A stretch of DNA of 64,000 bases from Agrobacterium albertimagni AOL15 (GTDB lineage: Bacteria; Pseudomonadota; Alphaproteobacteria; Rhizobiales; Rhizobiaceae). The DNA is taken from the NCBI RefSeq assembly GCF_000300855.1, contig NZ_ALJF01000019.1:62001-126000 (forward strand). The letters run 5' to 3'. The translations under genes were made by a program, and so were the position numbers. Below, piece by piece: positions 25,962 to 34,671 of the stretch. Numbering within the stretch: position 1 is the first letter of the stretch; each line of letters starts with the position of its first letter. Under the pieces are notes generated by a model. That model did not search any database. It worked only from the letters and a program-made list of their open reading frames with translations, and had not been told where the DNA came from.

Positions 25962-26762
25962 ATGACCAGACCATTTTTCTGGAGCGAACTGACGACGACG
26001 GATTTTGCAGGGCTCTCGCCGGATACGACGATCGCCATCCTGCCGATCGCCTCGACAGAACAGCACGGCCCTCACCTGCCCATCGCGACTGACGTCGCTA
26101 TCGCCAATGGCATGCTGGCCGAACTGAAGAACCAGCGCCCCGACGATCTCGACTTCCTCGTTCTTCCCACCCAGGAGATCGGCAAGGCCAACGAGCATGT
26201 GTATGGCCCAGGCAGCCTATCCTTCGGCCCGGAGATCTTGATCCCGGCCTGGACGGCCATCGGCAGCAAGGTCGCCGAAGCCGGCATCCGCAAGCTGGTG
26301 ATCGTTAACTCCCATGGCGGCAATGTCGACGTCATGAGCATCGTCGCCCGCGAATTGCGCGTCCGCCACCAGATGGTCGTCGTCTCGACCCAATGGGGCC
26401 GTTTCGGCAACCCGGAGGGCACGATCTCCGAACATGAAAGCCGCTACGGCATTCATGGCGGTGAGGTCGAGACCTCGCTGATGCTGCATTTCCGGCCGGA
26501 ACTGGTGCGTATGGACAAGGCACAGAACTTTATCTCGAAGGCCGAAGAAATGCGGGCCAGCTCGAAATTCCTCACCCCGCTGCCGCCGCATTCGCTGGCC
26601 TGGATCGCCCATGACCTCAACCCGCATGGCGTGGTCGGCGATGCCTCGAAAGGCACCGCCGAAAAGGGTGCCGCGATCTGCCGACACCAGGTGGCAGGCT
26701 TCATCGAACTCTTGCGCGACGTTGCCGCCTATCCGCTCTCGAACCTCTACACGCTCGGCTGA
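25962..26762 (+). CDS. Creatininase-family amidohydrolase
   Basis: A cytoplasmic metalloenzyme of 266 residues. STEQHGPHLPIATD supplies the metal ligands E33, H35 and D44; NSHGGN supplies H118; HGGEVETS supplies the remaining acids (E168 and E170). The family opens lactams and related amide bonds (creatinine amidohydrolase) and includes members in cofactor pathways such as ArfB and MftE, so the substrate cannot be named. The start at 25962 has AGAGGA upstream. It is a single plus-strand gene, convergent with the LysR gene. The operator-like element upstream links it to the ABC importer and deaminase operon that starts at 27910. Confidence 0.88.
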   Translation: MTRPFFWSELTTTDFAGLSPDTTIAILPIASTEQHGPHLPIATDVAIANGMLAELKNQRPDDLDFLVLPTQEIGKANEHVYGPGSLSFGPEILIPAWTAIGSKVAEAGIRKLVIVNSHGGNVDVMSIVARELRVRHQMVVVSTQWGRFGNPEGTISEHESRYGIHGGEVETSLMLHFRPELVRMDKAQNFISKAEEMRASSKFLTPLPPHSLAWIAHDLNPHGVVGDASKGTAEKGAAICRHQVAGFIELLRDVAAYPLSNLYTLG

Positions 26763-26777
26763 CCGGACACTCGCCCC

Positions 26778-27731
26778 TCAGTTCTGGCCGCGAATGGTCT
26801 CGGGGATATGCCCCCGCGCCTTGAGGTCCTGAACCAGCGCCAGAAGCTCCTGCATCAGATATTCGACGAAGAGGCTTGTCGCGGAATCGAGCGGTGCCCT
26901 TGCACGGGCGAAAAGCTTCATCGGCTGATGACGGATATGGGCCTCGGTCAGCGGCCGGAAGATCAGCTCGCCGCGTCGACATTCGGCAACCGCATCGAGC
27001 GGATTGAGCATGGTAAGCCCCGTGCCCGCCTTGACCAACTGCTTCATCAGTTCCGAGGAATTCGTCTCGACAACTGGCTCGACGAGCAGCGGCAGCGGTG
27101 CCAGCGCCAGATCGATGATGTTGCGCAGGCTGGTGCCCGATTGCGCCAGGATCAATGGCTCCTGAACCACCTCCACCAGGTCGACCGGCCCCTCCTCACG
27201 CGCCAGCCGATGCCCGGGCGGCAGCACGACACCGACAGGCACATCGATATTCGCAAGGGTGCGAATGCCAGGGGTCGCCGGGATGTTGAAGCCAAGGCCG
27301 AGATCGACCTCACCGGTCAGAACCGGATTGATCGTCGTCGAGCCGCCATCATTGCGCAGCTTGATCTGAACACGGGGATGCGCAGCAACGAAGCCAGCCA
27401 GGATTTCCGGCAGTGGCCCGGAGGCAAGACCGACCGTCGTCACCAGCGACACCTTGCCAGCCTGCGGCGTCTTCAAGCCGCGGATCCGGCCCTCGAGCCG
27501 CTCGTAATTCTTCAAAACGTCGCGGATATGCTCGACACAGAGCTCTCCGGCGGCGGTCAGCCTCAGCCCTTTCGGCAAACGCTCGAAAAGCGGCGCGCCC
27601 AGTTCCTCCTCCAGCGCCAGGATCTGGCGGTTGACCGCAGATGATGCGACATTGAGGCGCTGGGCCGCCTTTCGGATCGAGCCGCAACGGACGATTTCGT
27701 TGATATAGACGAGCTTTCTGGAGTGCAGCAC
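26778..27731 (-). CDS. LysR-family transcriptional regulator
   Basis: A 317-residue regulator. The N-terminal winged helix-turn-helix (LVYINEIVRCGSIRKAAQRL, then NVASSAVNRQILALEEELG) is clear, followed by a LysR effector-binding domain (about 92-300). The start is a GTG at 27731 with GGAGG 4 bp upstream. It is transcribed away from the ABC importer operon across 178 bp, the usual arrangement for a LysR activator and its target, and it is convergent with the creatininase gene. Matching elements at 25871 and 27801 suggest that it controls both. The effector is probably the imported compound or a breakdown product. Confidence 0.92.
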   Translation of the reverse strand: MLHSRKLVYINEIVRCGSIRKAAQRLNVASSAVNRQILALEEELGAPLFERLPKGLRLTAAGELCVEHIRDVLKNYERLEGRIRGLKTPQAGKVSLVTTVGLASGPLPEILAGFVAAHPRVQIKLRNDGGSTTINPVLTGEVDLGLGFNIPATPGIRTLANIDVPVGVVLPPGHRLAREEGPVDLVEVVQEPLILAQSGTSLRNIIDLALAPLPLLVEPVVETNSSELMKQLVKAGTGLTMLNPLDAVAECRRGELIFRPLTEAHIRHQPMKLFARARAPLDSATSLFVEYLMQELLALVQDLKARGHIPETIRGQN

Positions 27732-27800
27732 GAGGCCTCCGCTGCGTAAAAATTAGTCATGCCGCATCACTATGCATCAATCTCGAGAGCAGTGCAAAAA

Positions 27801-27833
27801 AAGCATCGATGCGGACGAAATTTGATGCTTTTC
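27801..27833 (+). promoter_or_regulatory. Shared regulatory element, ABC importer copy
   Basis: Half-sites GCATC (27803-27807) and GATGC (27824-27828) with the same 16-bp spacing as at 25871-25903, again followed by TTTTC. It lies in the LysR divergent promoter region, 76 bp before the binding-protein start. A further GCATC-type half-site cluster lies nearby at about 27766-27782. Confidence 0.65.
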
Positions 27834-27909
27834 AAGACGCAATCCGACCGATCAAATGACCGAAAAGGGAGCCCGAAAACGGGTCCTGCAACGAACAGGG
27901 GAACGATCA

Positions 27910-28926
27910 ATGCGCGACATGCTCACCAAGACCAGCCTCTTTGCCCTGATGGGCCTTGCGGCCTCGCTGAGCTCCACCTCGGCGGCTCTTGCCCTCGACG
28001 AAGTAACCTACGGCACAAACTGGCTGGCCCAGGCAGAACATGGTGGCTTTTACCAGGCCGTGGCCGATGGCACCTACGAGAAATACGGCCTGAAGGTCAC
28101 CGTCGTACAGGGTGGTCCGCAGGCCGCCAACCGCGCGCTTCTGATCGCCGGCAGGGTTGATTTCTACATGGGTAGCCCGCTCGGCGAGATGGACGCCGTG
28201 AAAGAAGGCATCCCGCTGATCGACGTGGCGGCCATCTTTCAGAAGGATCCGCAGGTCCTGCTCGCCCATCCCGACCAGGGCATCGAAACCTTCGCCGACC
28301 TCGCCAAGCTCGACAGCATCTTCATGGGCAAGGACGGCTACGTCACCTATTACGAATGGATGAAGAAGAACTTCGAGGGCTTCACCGACGAGAAGTACAA
28401 GCCCTACACCTTCAACCCCGCTCCCTTCATCGCCGATCCCAGGTCGGCCCAGCAGGGCTACCTGACATCGGAACCCTACGAGATCGAGAAGCAGGCCGGC
28501 TGGGCACCGAAGGTCTTCCTGCTCGCCGACAACGGCTACAACCCTTATTCGACGATGATCACGACCACGACGACCATGGTCGAGAGCAAGCCCGATCTGG
28601 TCCAGCGCTTCGTCGATGCCTCGATCGAGGGTTGGTACAACTACCTCTACGGCGACAACAAGGCCGCCAACGACCTGATCAAGAAGGACAATCCGGAAAT
28701 GACGGATGGCCAGATCGAGTATTCGATCGCCAAGATGAAGGAATACGGCATCGTCGAATCCGCCGAAGCGATGGACAAGGGCATCGGTTGCATGACCGAC
28801 GAGAAGTACAAGGCCTTCTTCGACGCCATGGTCCAGATCAGCGTCCAGCCGGCCGACCTCGACTACAAGAAGGCCTACACCACCCAGTTCGTCTGCAAGG
28901 GCGTCGGCATGGCGCTGAAAAAGTGA
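27910..28926 (+). CDS. ABC transporter substrate-binding protein, NMT1/TauA-like
   Basis: An exported binding protein of 338 residues. A Sec signal peptide (MRDMLTKTSLFALMGLAASL and on to AALA) precedes the mature start LDEVTYGTNW. The fold is of the NMT1/THI5-like group that binds sulfonates, nitrate-type ions, pyrimidine precursors or aromatic acids: EHGGFYQAVADGTYEKYGL and the ALLIAGRVDFYMG region are typical. The start at 27910 has AGGGG 8 bp upstream; the longer open frame lacks a signal peptide. Ligand identity is open; the downstream deaminase suggests a nitrogen heterocycle. A RIME-like repeat separates it from the ATPase gene. Confidence 0.9.
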   Translation: MRDMLTKTSLFALMGLAASLSSTSAALALDEVTYGTNWLAQAEHGGFYQAVADGTYEKYGLKVTVVQGGPQAANRALLIAGRVDFYMGSPLGEMDAVKEGIPLIDVAAIFQKDPQVLLAHPDQGIETFADLAKLDSIFMGKDGYVTYYEWMKKNFEGFTDEKYKPYTFNPAPFIADPRSAQQGYLTSEPYEIEKQAGWAPKVFLLADNGYNPYSTMITTTTTMVESKPDLVQRFVDASIEGWYNYLYGDNKAANDLIKKDNPEMTDGQIEYSIAKMKEYGIVESAEAMDKGIGCMTDEKYKAFFDAMVQISVQPADLDYKKAYTTQFVCKGVGMALKK

Positions 28927-28950
28927 TGCGAAATAGGGCGGAGGGGCTTA

Positions 28951-29103
28951 CCCCCCTCTGCCCTGCCGGGCATCTCCCCACAAGGGGGAGACTGCCTGAG
29001 CGGCAGGCCCTGCCTCCGCTTTTGGAGTGTCGAACAGCGCGGCAAACGCGGCGCCCCGCTCTCCCCCCTTGTGGGGGAGATGTCACGTAGTGACAGAGGG
29101 GGG
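28951..29103. repeat. RIME-like palindromic element, copy 1
   Basis: The left arm (28951-28992) begins CCCCCCTCTGCCCTGCCGGG, and the right arm (29060-29103) is its approximate reverse complement, ending in CAGAGGGGGG. The inner part has a smaller stem (CTGCC/GGCAG). The structure resembles the rhizobial intergenic mosaic elements (RIME). The same arms recur at 33613-33853. Its place inside an operon, after the binding-protein gene, would form strong mRNA stems. Confidence 0.7.
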
Positions 29104-29170
29104 TATCCCACCTAGCAACCTCAACCCTGCCGCAACACCAGAATGCAACGCGGATGTAACGCGAGACAGA

Positions 29171-30019
29171 ATGACCAGTTTACCAGCCACGGAAGACCCC
29201 ATCACCCCGCCCCCTCCCGAACAGCGCCGGGCGCTGGTGGTGATGAAGGACGTATCCAAGGTCTTCTCCAGCGGAACGGTAGCGCTGACCGACATGTCGC
29301 TCACCGTCAATGGCGGCGAGTTCGTATCGCTGCTCGGCCCCTCCGGCTGTGGCAAGTCGACAGCCCTCAGGATCATCGCTGGCCTCGGCGACACCACATC
29401 AGGCACGATCGATTGGCCGAGCTCCCGCATCAACTCCAAGGGCCTGCCCGACGGCGACATCTCCTTCGTCTTCCAGGAGCCGACGCTGATGCCCTGGGCC
29501 ACCGTCTTCGGCAATGTCTACCTGCCGCTCAAGCTCCGAGGCATCTCCAAGTCTGCGGCGAAGGCCGACATCCTCGCAGCCCTCGACCGCGTCGGCCTCA
29601 AGGATTTCGTCGACGCCTATCCGCGCGAACTCTCCGGCGGCATGAAGATGCGCGTCTCGATCGCCCGCGCGCTCGTCACCAAGCCGAAACTGCTCTTGAT
29701 GGACGAGCCTTTCGCCGCCCTCGATGAGATCACCCGGCAGAAGCTCAATGACGACGTGCTGCGGCTCTGGCGCGAAACCGGCATCACGGTGATTTTCGTC
29801 ACCCATTCGGTGTTCGAAAGCGCCTATCTGTCGAACCGCATCATCGTCATGAAGGCACGCCCCGGCCGCGTCCATGACGATTTCCCCTTGGTGACCAGCG
29901 AGGAGCGCGGCCTGCAATACCGCACCTCCGAGGAATATCGGGCAACCTGCGACAAGGTCTCGCGTTCGCTGATCGAGGCTATCGGATTTCCCCTCGCCGA
30001 TGGCATGGAGCTTCACTGA
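29171..30019 (+). CDS. ABC transporter ATPase, SsuB/TauB-like
   Basis: A 282-residue ATPase for the NMT1-type importer. Walker A GPSGCGKST, signature LSGGMKMRVSIARAL, Walker B LLLMDEPFAALDE and the switch histidine in FVTHSVFES are present. The start at 29171 is the first ATG that gives a family-like N terminus; its ribosome binding site is weak (GAGACAGA), and an upstream in-frame ATG lies inside the repeat, so the start is uncertain. The stop overlaps the permease start (TGATG). Confidence 0.9.
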   Translation: MTSLPATEDPITPPPPEQRRALVVMKDVSKVFSSGTVALTDMSLTVNGGEFVSLLGPSGCGKSTALRIIAGLGDTTSGTIDWPSSRINSKGLPDGDISFVFQEPTLMPWATVFGNVYLPLKLRGISKSAAKADILAALDRVGLKDFVDAYPRELSGGMKMRVSIARALVTKPKLLLMDEPFAALDEITRQKLNDDVLRLWRETGITVIFVTHSVFESAYLSNRIIVMKARPGRVHDDFPLVTSEERGLQYRTSEEYRATCDKVSRSLIEAIGFPLADGMELH

Positions 30020-30855
30020 TGAGCAGTCCCGCGCCACTCCATCCGGTGAAATCCGGTTTCGCATCGCTCTATGGCGAAACGCTCCTCAAGATCCTCGTTC
30101 CCATCCTCGTTGTCTGTCTGCTGATTATCGTCTGGCAGGTCGGAGTCTGGGTCTCCGGCGTGCCACAATACATCCTGCCCGGCCCGATCGCAGTCTCGGG
30201 CGCTCTCTTCAAGGACTGGGGCACGCTGTCGCCCGCGCTCTGGGTCACCACCAAGATCACGCTGATGTCCTTAGGGCTGGCGCTTCTCGGTGGCGTCGGC
30301 ATCGCCGTTGCCCTCGTACAGTCGAAATGGATCGAGATCGCTTTCTACCCGATCACCGTCATCCTGCAGGTGACACCGATCGTCGCCATCGCCCCGCTGA
30401 TCCTGATCTATTCGCCCTCGACGCAGGTGGCGCTCTTGATCTGCGCCTTCCTCGTCGCCTTCTTCCCCATCCTCTCCAATATGGTCCAGGGCCTGAAAAG
30501 CGTCGATCATAACCTGCTCAATCTCTTTGATCTCTACGGCGCCTCGCGCTGGCAGACCCTGCTTTACCTGAAGCTTCCGGCCTCGCTCCCCTATTTCATG
30601 ACCGGCTTGCGCATCGGCGGCGGCCTCGCCCTCATCGCTGCCGTGGTCGCCGAATTTGCTGCCGGTTCTGCCGGTGCAGGCTCCGGCCTTGCCTTCCGTC
30701 TGCTCGAGGCCCAGTTCCGTCTGAACATTCCGCGCCTGTTTGCTGCCCTCTTCCTGCTCTCCTGCCTCGGTGTGGTGATTTTTGCCATTACCTCCTTCAT
30801 TTCCTGGCTGGCGCTGCATCGCTGGCACGAGAGCAGCCTGAAACGAGAAAACTGA
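30019..30855 (+). CDS. ABC transporter permease, SsuC/TauC-like
   Basis: A permease of 278 residues with about six membrane segments and the EAA-type loop DLYGASRWQTLLYLKLPASLP. It pairs with the upstream ATPase and the NMT1-like binding protein to form a small-anion or heterocycle importer. Its start and stop are both in TGATG overlaps with neighbouring genes, so the ATPase, permease and deaminase are tightly coupled. Confidence 0.92.
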   Translation: MSSPAPLHPVKSGFASLYGETLLKILVPILVVCLLIIVWQVGVWVSGVPQYILPGPIAVSGALFKDWGTLSPALWVTTKITLMSLGLALLGGVGIAVALVQSKWIEIAFYPITVILQVTPIVAIAPLILIYSPSTQVALLICAFLVAFFPILSNMVQGLKSVDHNLLNLFDLYGASRWQTLLYLKLPASLPYFMTGLRIGGGLALIAAVVAEFAAGSAGAGSGLAFRLLEAQFRLNIPRLFAALFLLSCLGVVIFAITSFISWLALHRWHESSLKREN

Positions 30856-32168
30856 TGTCGAGCCCGGTCACCGCCCTCCCCGCTGCCAAGCGTTTCGTCC
30901 TTGCCAATGCGACGTTACCGCAGATCTGCGTGGATGGCGTAGAGGCGCCCGCCTGCGAGGGCCTGATCAGCGCAGACATCGTCGTTGCCGACGGCAAGGT
31001 CGAGGCGATCCTGAAGCCCAGTGAGGCACCATCAGGCCTGCCCTCGACGGATCTGCGCAACGGCATGGTCTGGCCGACCTTCGTCGACATGCACACCCAT
31101 CTCGACAAGGGCCATATCTGGGACCGCCGGCCGAACCCATCAGGCGATTTCGTAGGCGCGCTCGAAGCCGTGAAAACCGATCGCGAGGCACGCTGGTCGG
31201 CGGAAGACGTCAAGGCCCGCATGGAATTCTCGCTGAAGACGGCGTATTCCCATGGCACCAGCCTGATCCGTACCCATCTCGACAGCCTGGCGCCCCAGCA
31301 CCGCATCTCCTTCGAGGTCTTCGCCGAAATCCGCGACGCCTGGGCCGGCAAGATCGACCTGCAGGCCGCCGCCCTCTTCCCCTTCGACCAGATCACCGAC
31401 GAAGCCTTCTTCAAGGATCTCGTCGAGGTCATCGTCGCCCATAAGGGCCTGCTCGGCGGCGTCACCTATCTGATGCCGGGCCTCGACGAAAAGCTCGACA
31501 TCCTCTTCCGCACAGCGAGCGAGAACAACCTCGACATCGACCTGCATGTCGACGAGACGCAGGACAAGGAAACCTTGACGCTGAAGACCATTGCGGAAGC
31601 CAAGCTCCGCAACCGCTTCGAGGGCGCAGTCACCGTCGGCCACTGCTGCTCGCTCGCGCGCCAGGACGAGGATATGGCCAAACGCACAATCGATCTGGTG
31701 GCGGAGGCCGGCATCTCGGTCGTATCGCTGCCGATGTGCAATATGTATCTGCAGGACCGTCACCCCGGCCGCACGCCCCGCCAGCGCGGCGTCACCCTTT
31801 TCCACGAACTGACATCAGCGGGCGTCGCCACTGCCGTCTCCTCCGACAACACCCGCGACCCCTTCTATGCCTATGGCGATCTCGACCCCGTCGAGGTTTT
31901 CCGCGAAGCGGTGCGTATCATCCATCTCGACCATCCGCTGGATACTGCCGCGAGGGTCGTGACCCGCACGCCGGCCGACATCCTCAAGCGCCCCGACCAT
32001 GGCCGCATCGCCGTCGGCGGCAAGGCGGATCTCGTCCTCTTCAGCGCCCGCCGCTGGAGCGAATTTTTGTCCCGTCCGCAGGCCGACCGCATCGTGATGC
32101 GGAATGGCATGGGCATCGACCGCAGCCTGCCGGATTACCGCGAACTTGACCCGTTGCTTGGAGTATAG
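30855..32168 (+). CDS. Cytosine-deaminase-like amidohydrolase
   Basis: A cytoplasmic metal-dependent hydrolase of 437 residues in the CodA branch of the amidohydrolase superfamily. MHTHLDKGHIW gives H80 and H82; HVDETQD gives H231 and E234; VGHCCS gives H263; SSDNTRDPF gives D331. These are the ligands and acids of cytosine deaminase. The branch acts on cytosine, isoguanine, creatinine and other N-heterocycles, so exact specificity is open. It is the third gene of a coupled set after the ATPase and permease, and ends 2 bp before the FAD-linked oxidase start. The import genes upstream suggest that it acts on the imported compound. Confidence 0.88.
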   Translation: MSSPVTALPAAKRFVLANATLPQICVDGVEAPACEGLISADIVVADGKVEAILKPSEAPSGLPSTDLRNGMVWPTFVDMHTHLDKGHIWDRRPNPSGDFVGALEAVKTDREARWSAEDVKARMEFSLKTAYSHGTSLIRTHLDSLAPQHRISFEVFAEIRDAWAGKIDLQAAALFPFDQITDEAFFKDLVEVIVAHKGLLGGVTYLMPGLDEKLDILFRTASENNLDIDLHVDETQDKETLTLKTIAEAKLRNRFEGAVTVGHCCSLARQDEDMAKRTIDLVAEAGISVVSLPMCNMYLQDRHPGRTPRQRGVTLFHELTSAGVATAVSSDNTRDPFYAYGDLDPVEVFREAVRIIHLDHPLDTAARVVTRTPADILKRPDHGRIAVGGKADLVLFSARRWSEFLSRPQADRIVMRNGMGIDRSLPDYRELDPLLGV

Positions 32169-32170
32169 AC

Positions 32171-33583
32171 ATGGCCGATTACGCCAAAATCATCGAAGAG
32201 CTGGAAGGCATCGCCGTCGAGGACAATCCGGCGCTCGTCAAACAGAAGAGCCGCGATTTCTACTGGTATTCGCCGATCCTGAAGGAAGAACTCGACAACG
32301 TCGTCGGTGACCTCGTGGTCTCGCCGACCACGGAAGAAGAGGTGATCCGGGTTCTGAAGGTCGCCTATGCCCATGGCGTGCCGGTCACCCCGCGTGGCGG
32401 CGGCACCGGCAATTACGGCCAGGCCATGCCGCTCTCGGGCGGCATCGTCTTGAACCTGATCAACATGAACAAGGTGAAGGAGATCCTTCCCGGCCGGGTC
32501 ATCTGCGAACCGGGCATCATCATCTCCGAGCTTGACCGCCAGACCAAGGTACATTCCGGCCAGGAACTGCGCTTCCATCCGTCAACCAAGCAGACGGCAA
32601 GCGTGGCCGGCTTCATCGCCGGCGGCTCCGGCGGCGTCGGCTCGATCACCTGGGGCGGCCTGCGCGACCTCGGCAACATCCTGCGCCTGCGCGTCGTCAC
32701 CATGGAAGCCGAGCCCCGCGTGCTTGAACTCTCCGCCTGGGACCTGCAGAAGGTCTCCCACGCCTATGGCACCAACGGCATCATTACCGAGGTCGAGATG
32801 CCGCTGGCGCCTGCTTACGACTGGGTCGATGTCATCGTCGGTTATGACGAGTTCATGGACGCCGTGAAATTCGCCGACGCGCTCTCCCACAAGAACGGCA
32901 TCCTCTTGAAGGAAGTCGCGCCGATTGCAGCGCCGATCCCATTCGACTATTTCACACGCCATAAGCCCTGGCTGAAGGAAGGCCAGTCGGTCGTCGTGCT
33001 GATGGTGGCGCCGCATTCCATGGAGCCCTTCCTCGCGCTCGCCGAGCGGATGAAGGGCGATGTGCGTTTCCGCTCCGATCAGGTCGAAAGCATGAAGGGC
33101 ATCCCGCATGCCTATGAGCTGACCTGGAACCACACGACACTGCGGGCGCTCAAGCTCGACACCAACATAACCTATCTCCAGGTCCAGTATCCCGGCCCAG
33201 ACCATGTCGAGAAGGTCCGCGTTATGACCGAACTCTTCCCCGACGAGGTCATCGGCCATCTCGAATTCATCAAGTTCGACGGCCAGATCCAGTGCGCCGG
33301 CCTGCCGCTGGTGCGCTACACGACCAAGGAGCGGCTGGAGGAGATCATTAGCATCCATGAGGAAAACGGCTGCCCGATCTTCAACCCGCACCGCTACACG
33401 CTGGAAGAAGGCGGCATGAAGCAGACCGACCAGGTTCAACTTGCCTTCAAGAAAGAAACCGATCCGAAGGGTCTGCTGAACCCCGGCAAGATGATCGCCT
33501 GGGAAAACCCAGATTTCGATTTCTCCGCCGGCAAGAATTACCTGTTCCCGGGCCTGGAGGTGTTTGCCGAGGCGGGGGAGTAG
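32171..33583 (+). CDS. FAD-linked oxidase (FAD_binding_4, GlcD-type)
   Basis: A 470-residue flavoprotein. The PCMH/VAO-type FAD-binding half (about 40-215) shows VTPRGGGTGNYGQAMPLSGG and a SVAGFIAGGSGGVGS segment. The C-terminal half is a substrate and cap domain ending in LNPGKM, typical of the glycolate or D-lactate dehydrogenase group. There is no signal peptide. It starts 2 bp after the deaminase stop. It would oxidise a hydroxy acid or ring intermediate made downstream of the deaminase; the electron acceptor could be supplied by the flavodoxin-fold protein 491 bp on. Confidence 0.88.
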   Translation: MADYAKIIEELEGIAVEDNPALVKQKSRDFYWYSPILKEELDNVVGDLVVSPTTEEEVIRVLKVAYAHGVPVTPRGGGTGNYGQAMPLSGGIVLNLINMNKVKEILPGRVICEPGIIISELDRQTKVHSGQELRFHPSTKQTASVAGFIAGGSGGVGSITWGGLRDLGNILRLRVVTMEAEPRVLELSAWDLQKVSHAYGTNGIITEVEMPLAPAYDWVDVIVGYDEFMDAVKFADALSHKNGILLKEVAPIAAPIPFDYFTRHKPWLKEGQSVVVLMVAPHSMEPFLALAERMKGDVRFRSDQVESMKGIPHAYELTWNHTTLRALKLDTNITYLQVQYPGPDHVEKVRVMTELFPDEVIGHLEFIKFDGQIQCAGLPLVRYTTKERLEEIISIHEENGCPIFNPHRYTLEEGGMKQTDQVQLAFKKETDPKGLLNPGKMIAWENPDFDFSAGKNYLFPGLEVFAEAGE

Positions 33584-34074
33584 CGGTTCGGCGGCCAGGC
33601 TTCGTGCGTTTGATACCCCCCTCTGCCCTCCTGAGCTTGTCGAAGGGCGGGCATCTCCCCCACACGGGGGAGAGCGGGACGGGGCCAGTGCCTTGCACGG
33701 ACGCCACCGTTGAAGATGCGGCTACGGCATTTAGACATGACAAACTTCGCTCAGGATTTCGACATTCGCAACGATTGAAGGAAGGAAGCCGGCACCCCCA
33801 TCCACTCTCCCCCCGTGTAGGGGAGATGTCCGGCAGGACAGAGGGGGTACCCCGTGCGCAACTACAGACAACAACAAGGAACTACCCTACCGCCACCCAA
33901 CCCCATTCCGAAGGTACTCCCGGCCGGCCCTCCGGCCCATGCAAAACCAGACATGGCATCCCCAATCCCTCGGCATCAGGCGGCGAAGGATCGGGATGCT
34001 GGGACAAACGGCGCGGAAGTTTTCAACTGGACCCCGACCGCGAAAGCGGCGGGCAACGACTTGGAGCTTTTGAA
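33584..34074. other. 491-bp intergenic region with a RIME-like element
   Basis: No supported gene. The repeat at 33613-33853 fills the first half. The rest (33854-34074) has long open frames only by chance; none has both a ribosome binding site and a family match. A reading frame upstream of the reductase start is open but extends into the repeat, which argues against it. Confidence 0.6.
33613..33853. repeat. RIME-like palindromic element, copy 2
   Basis: The left arm (33613-33673) reads ACCCCCCTCTGCCCTCCTGA at its start and contains a short insertion (GAGCTTGTCGAAGGGCG) absent from copy 1. The right arm (33804-33853) ends in CAGAGGGGGTACCCC. The two arms are about 130 bp apart, more than in copy 1. 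Together the copies flank the ATPase, permease, deaminase and oxidase genes. Confidence 0.65.
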
Positions 34075-34656
34075 ATGCGCGTACTTGTCCTGCACTCCCA
34101 TCCCCTCGACGAAAGCTTCGGAAGGGCGCTCTACAAGCTCACCTGCGAGAGCCTGGAAAAGGCCGGCCACGAAGTCGACGGCTGCAACCTCTATGAGGAG
34201 GGTTTCGACCCGGTGCTTTCGGCCCATGACCGGCGCGTCTATCATGACATTCCCGACAACCTGTCGCTGGTCCAACCCTATGTCGACCGGCTGCTGAAAG
34301 CCGAAGCGCTCGTCATTGTCACACCCGTCTGGAACTTCGGCTTTCCGGCCATGCTGAAGGGCTATTTCGACCGCGTCTGGCTGCCCGGCGTCTCCTTCGA
34401 CCTGGTGGACGGCAAGCTCACACCGACGCTTCGCCACATCAGGAAACTCGCCGCCGTCATGACCTATGGCGCAACTCCAATGCGCGCCTTCCTCGCCGGC
34501 GATCCGCCAAAGAAGATCGTAAAACGCGTCATCCGCGCCCAGATCAAGATCGGCGCACCGGTCAAATATCTCGCCCATTACGACATGAATAATTGCACGG
34601 AAGAAACCCGTGCAGCGTTCATGGCAAAGGTGCGCCGCGAGATGGAGAATTTCTGA
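34075..34656 (+). CDS. Flavodoxin-fold NAD(P)H oxidoreductase (quinone-reductase type)
   Basis: A 193-residue protein of the Flavodoxin_2 family (MdaB/KefG-like): the N terminus MRVLVLHSHPLDESFG is the FMN phosphate-binding loop, and VIVTPVWNFGFPAMLKGYFDR is the conserved second motif. Members reduce quinones or act as NAD(P)H-dependent flavin reductases. The start at 34075 has GGAG 8 bp upstream. It is the last plus-strand gene of the block and converges with the RidA gene. Whether it belongs to the upstream operon is uncertain because of the 491-bp gap. Confidence 0.87.
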   Translation: MRVLVLHSHPLDESFGRALYKLTCESLEKAGHEVDGCNLYEEGFDPVLSAHDRRVYHDIPDNLSLVQPYVDRLLKAEALVIVTPVWNFGFPAMLKGYFDRVWLPGVSFDLVDGKLTPTLRHIRKLAAVMTYGATPMRAFLAGDPPKKIVKRVIRAQIKIGAPVKYLAHYDMNNCTEETRAAFMAKVRREMENF

Positions 34657-34671
34657 GAAAAAGGCTGGCGG

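Noticed and set aside
27910-28926. Assignment of the NMT1-like binding protein as a thiamin-precursor binder (ThiY)
   Set aside because: The fold fits, but no thiamin biosynthesis or salvage gene (TenA, ThiD, deformylase) is nearby, so the name would be a guess.
33719-33777. A tiny plus-strand frame (about 13 codons) between the repeat arms
   Set aside because: Too short, no binding site, and inside a repeat element.
28951-33853. CRISPR array or transposon ends for the CCCCCTCTG repeats
   Set aside because: Only two inverted pairs, no regular spacers, no transposase gene; they fit rhizobial intergenic palindromic elements better.
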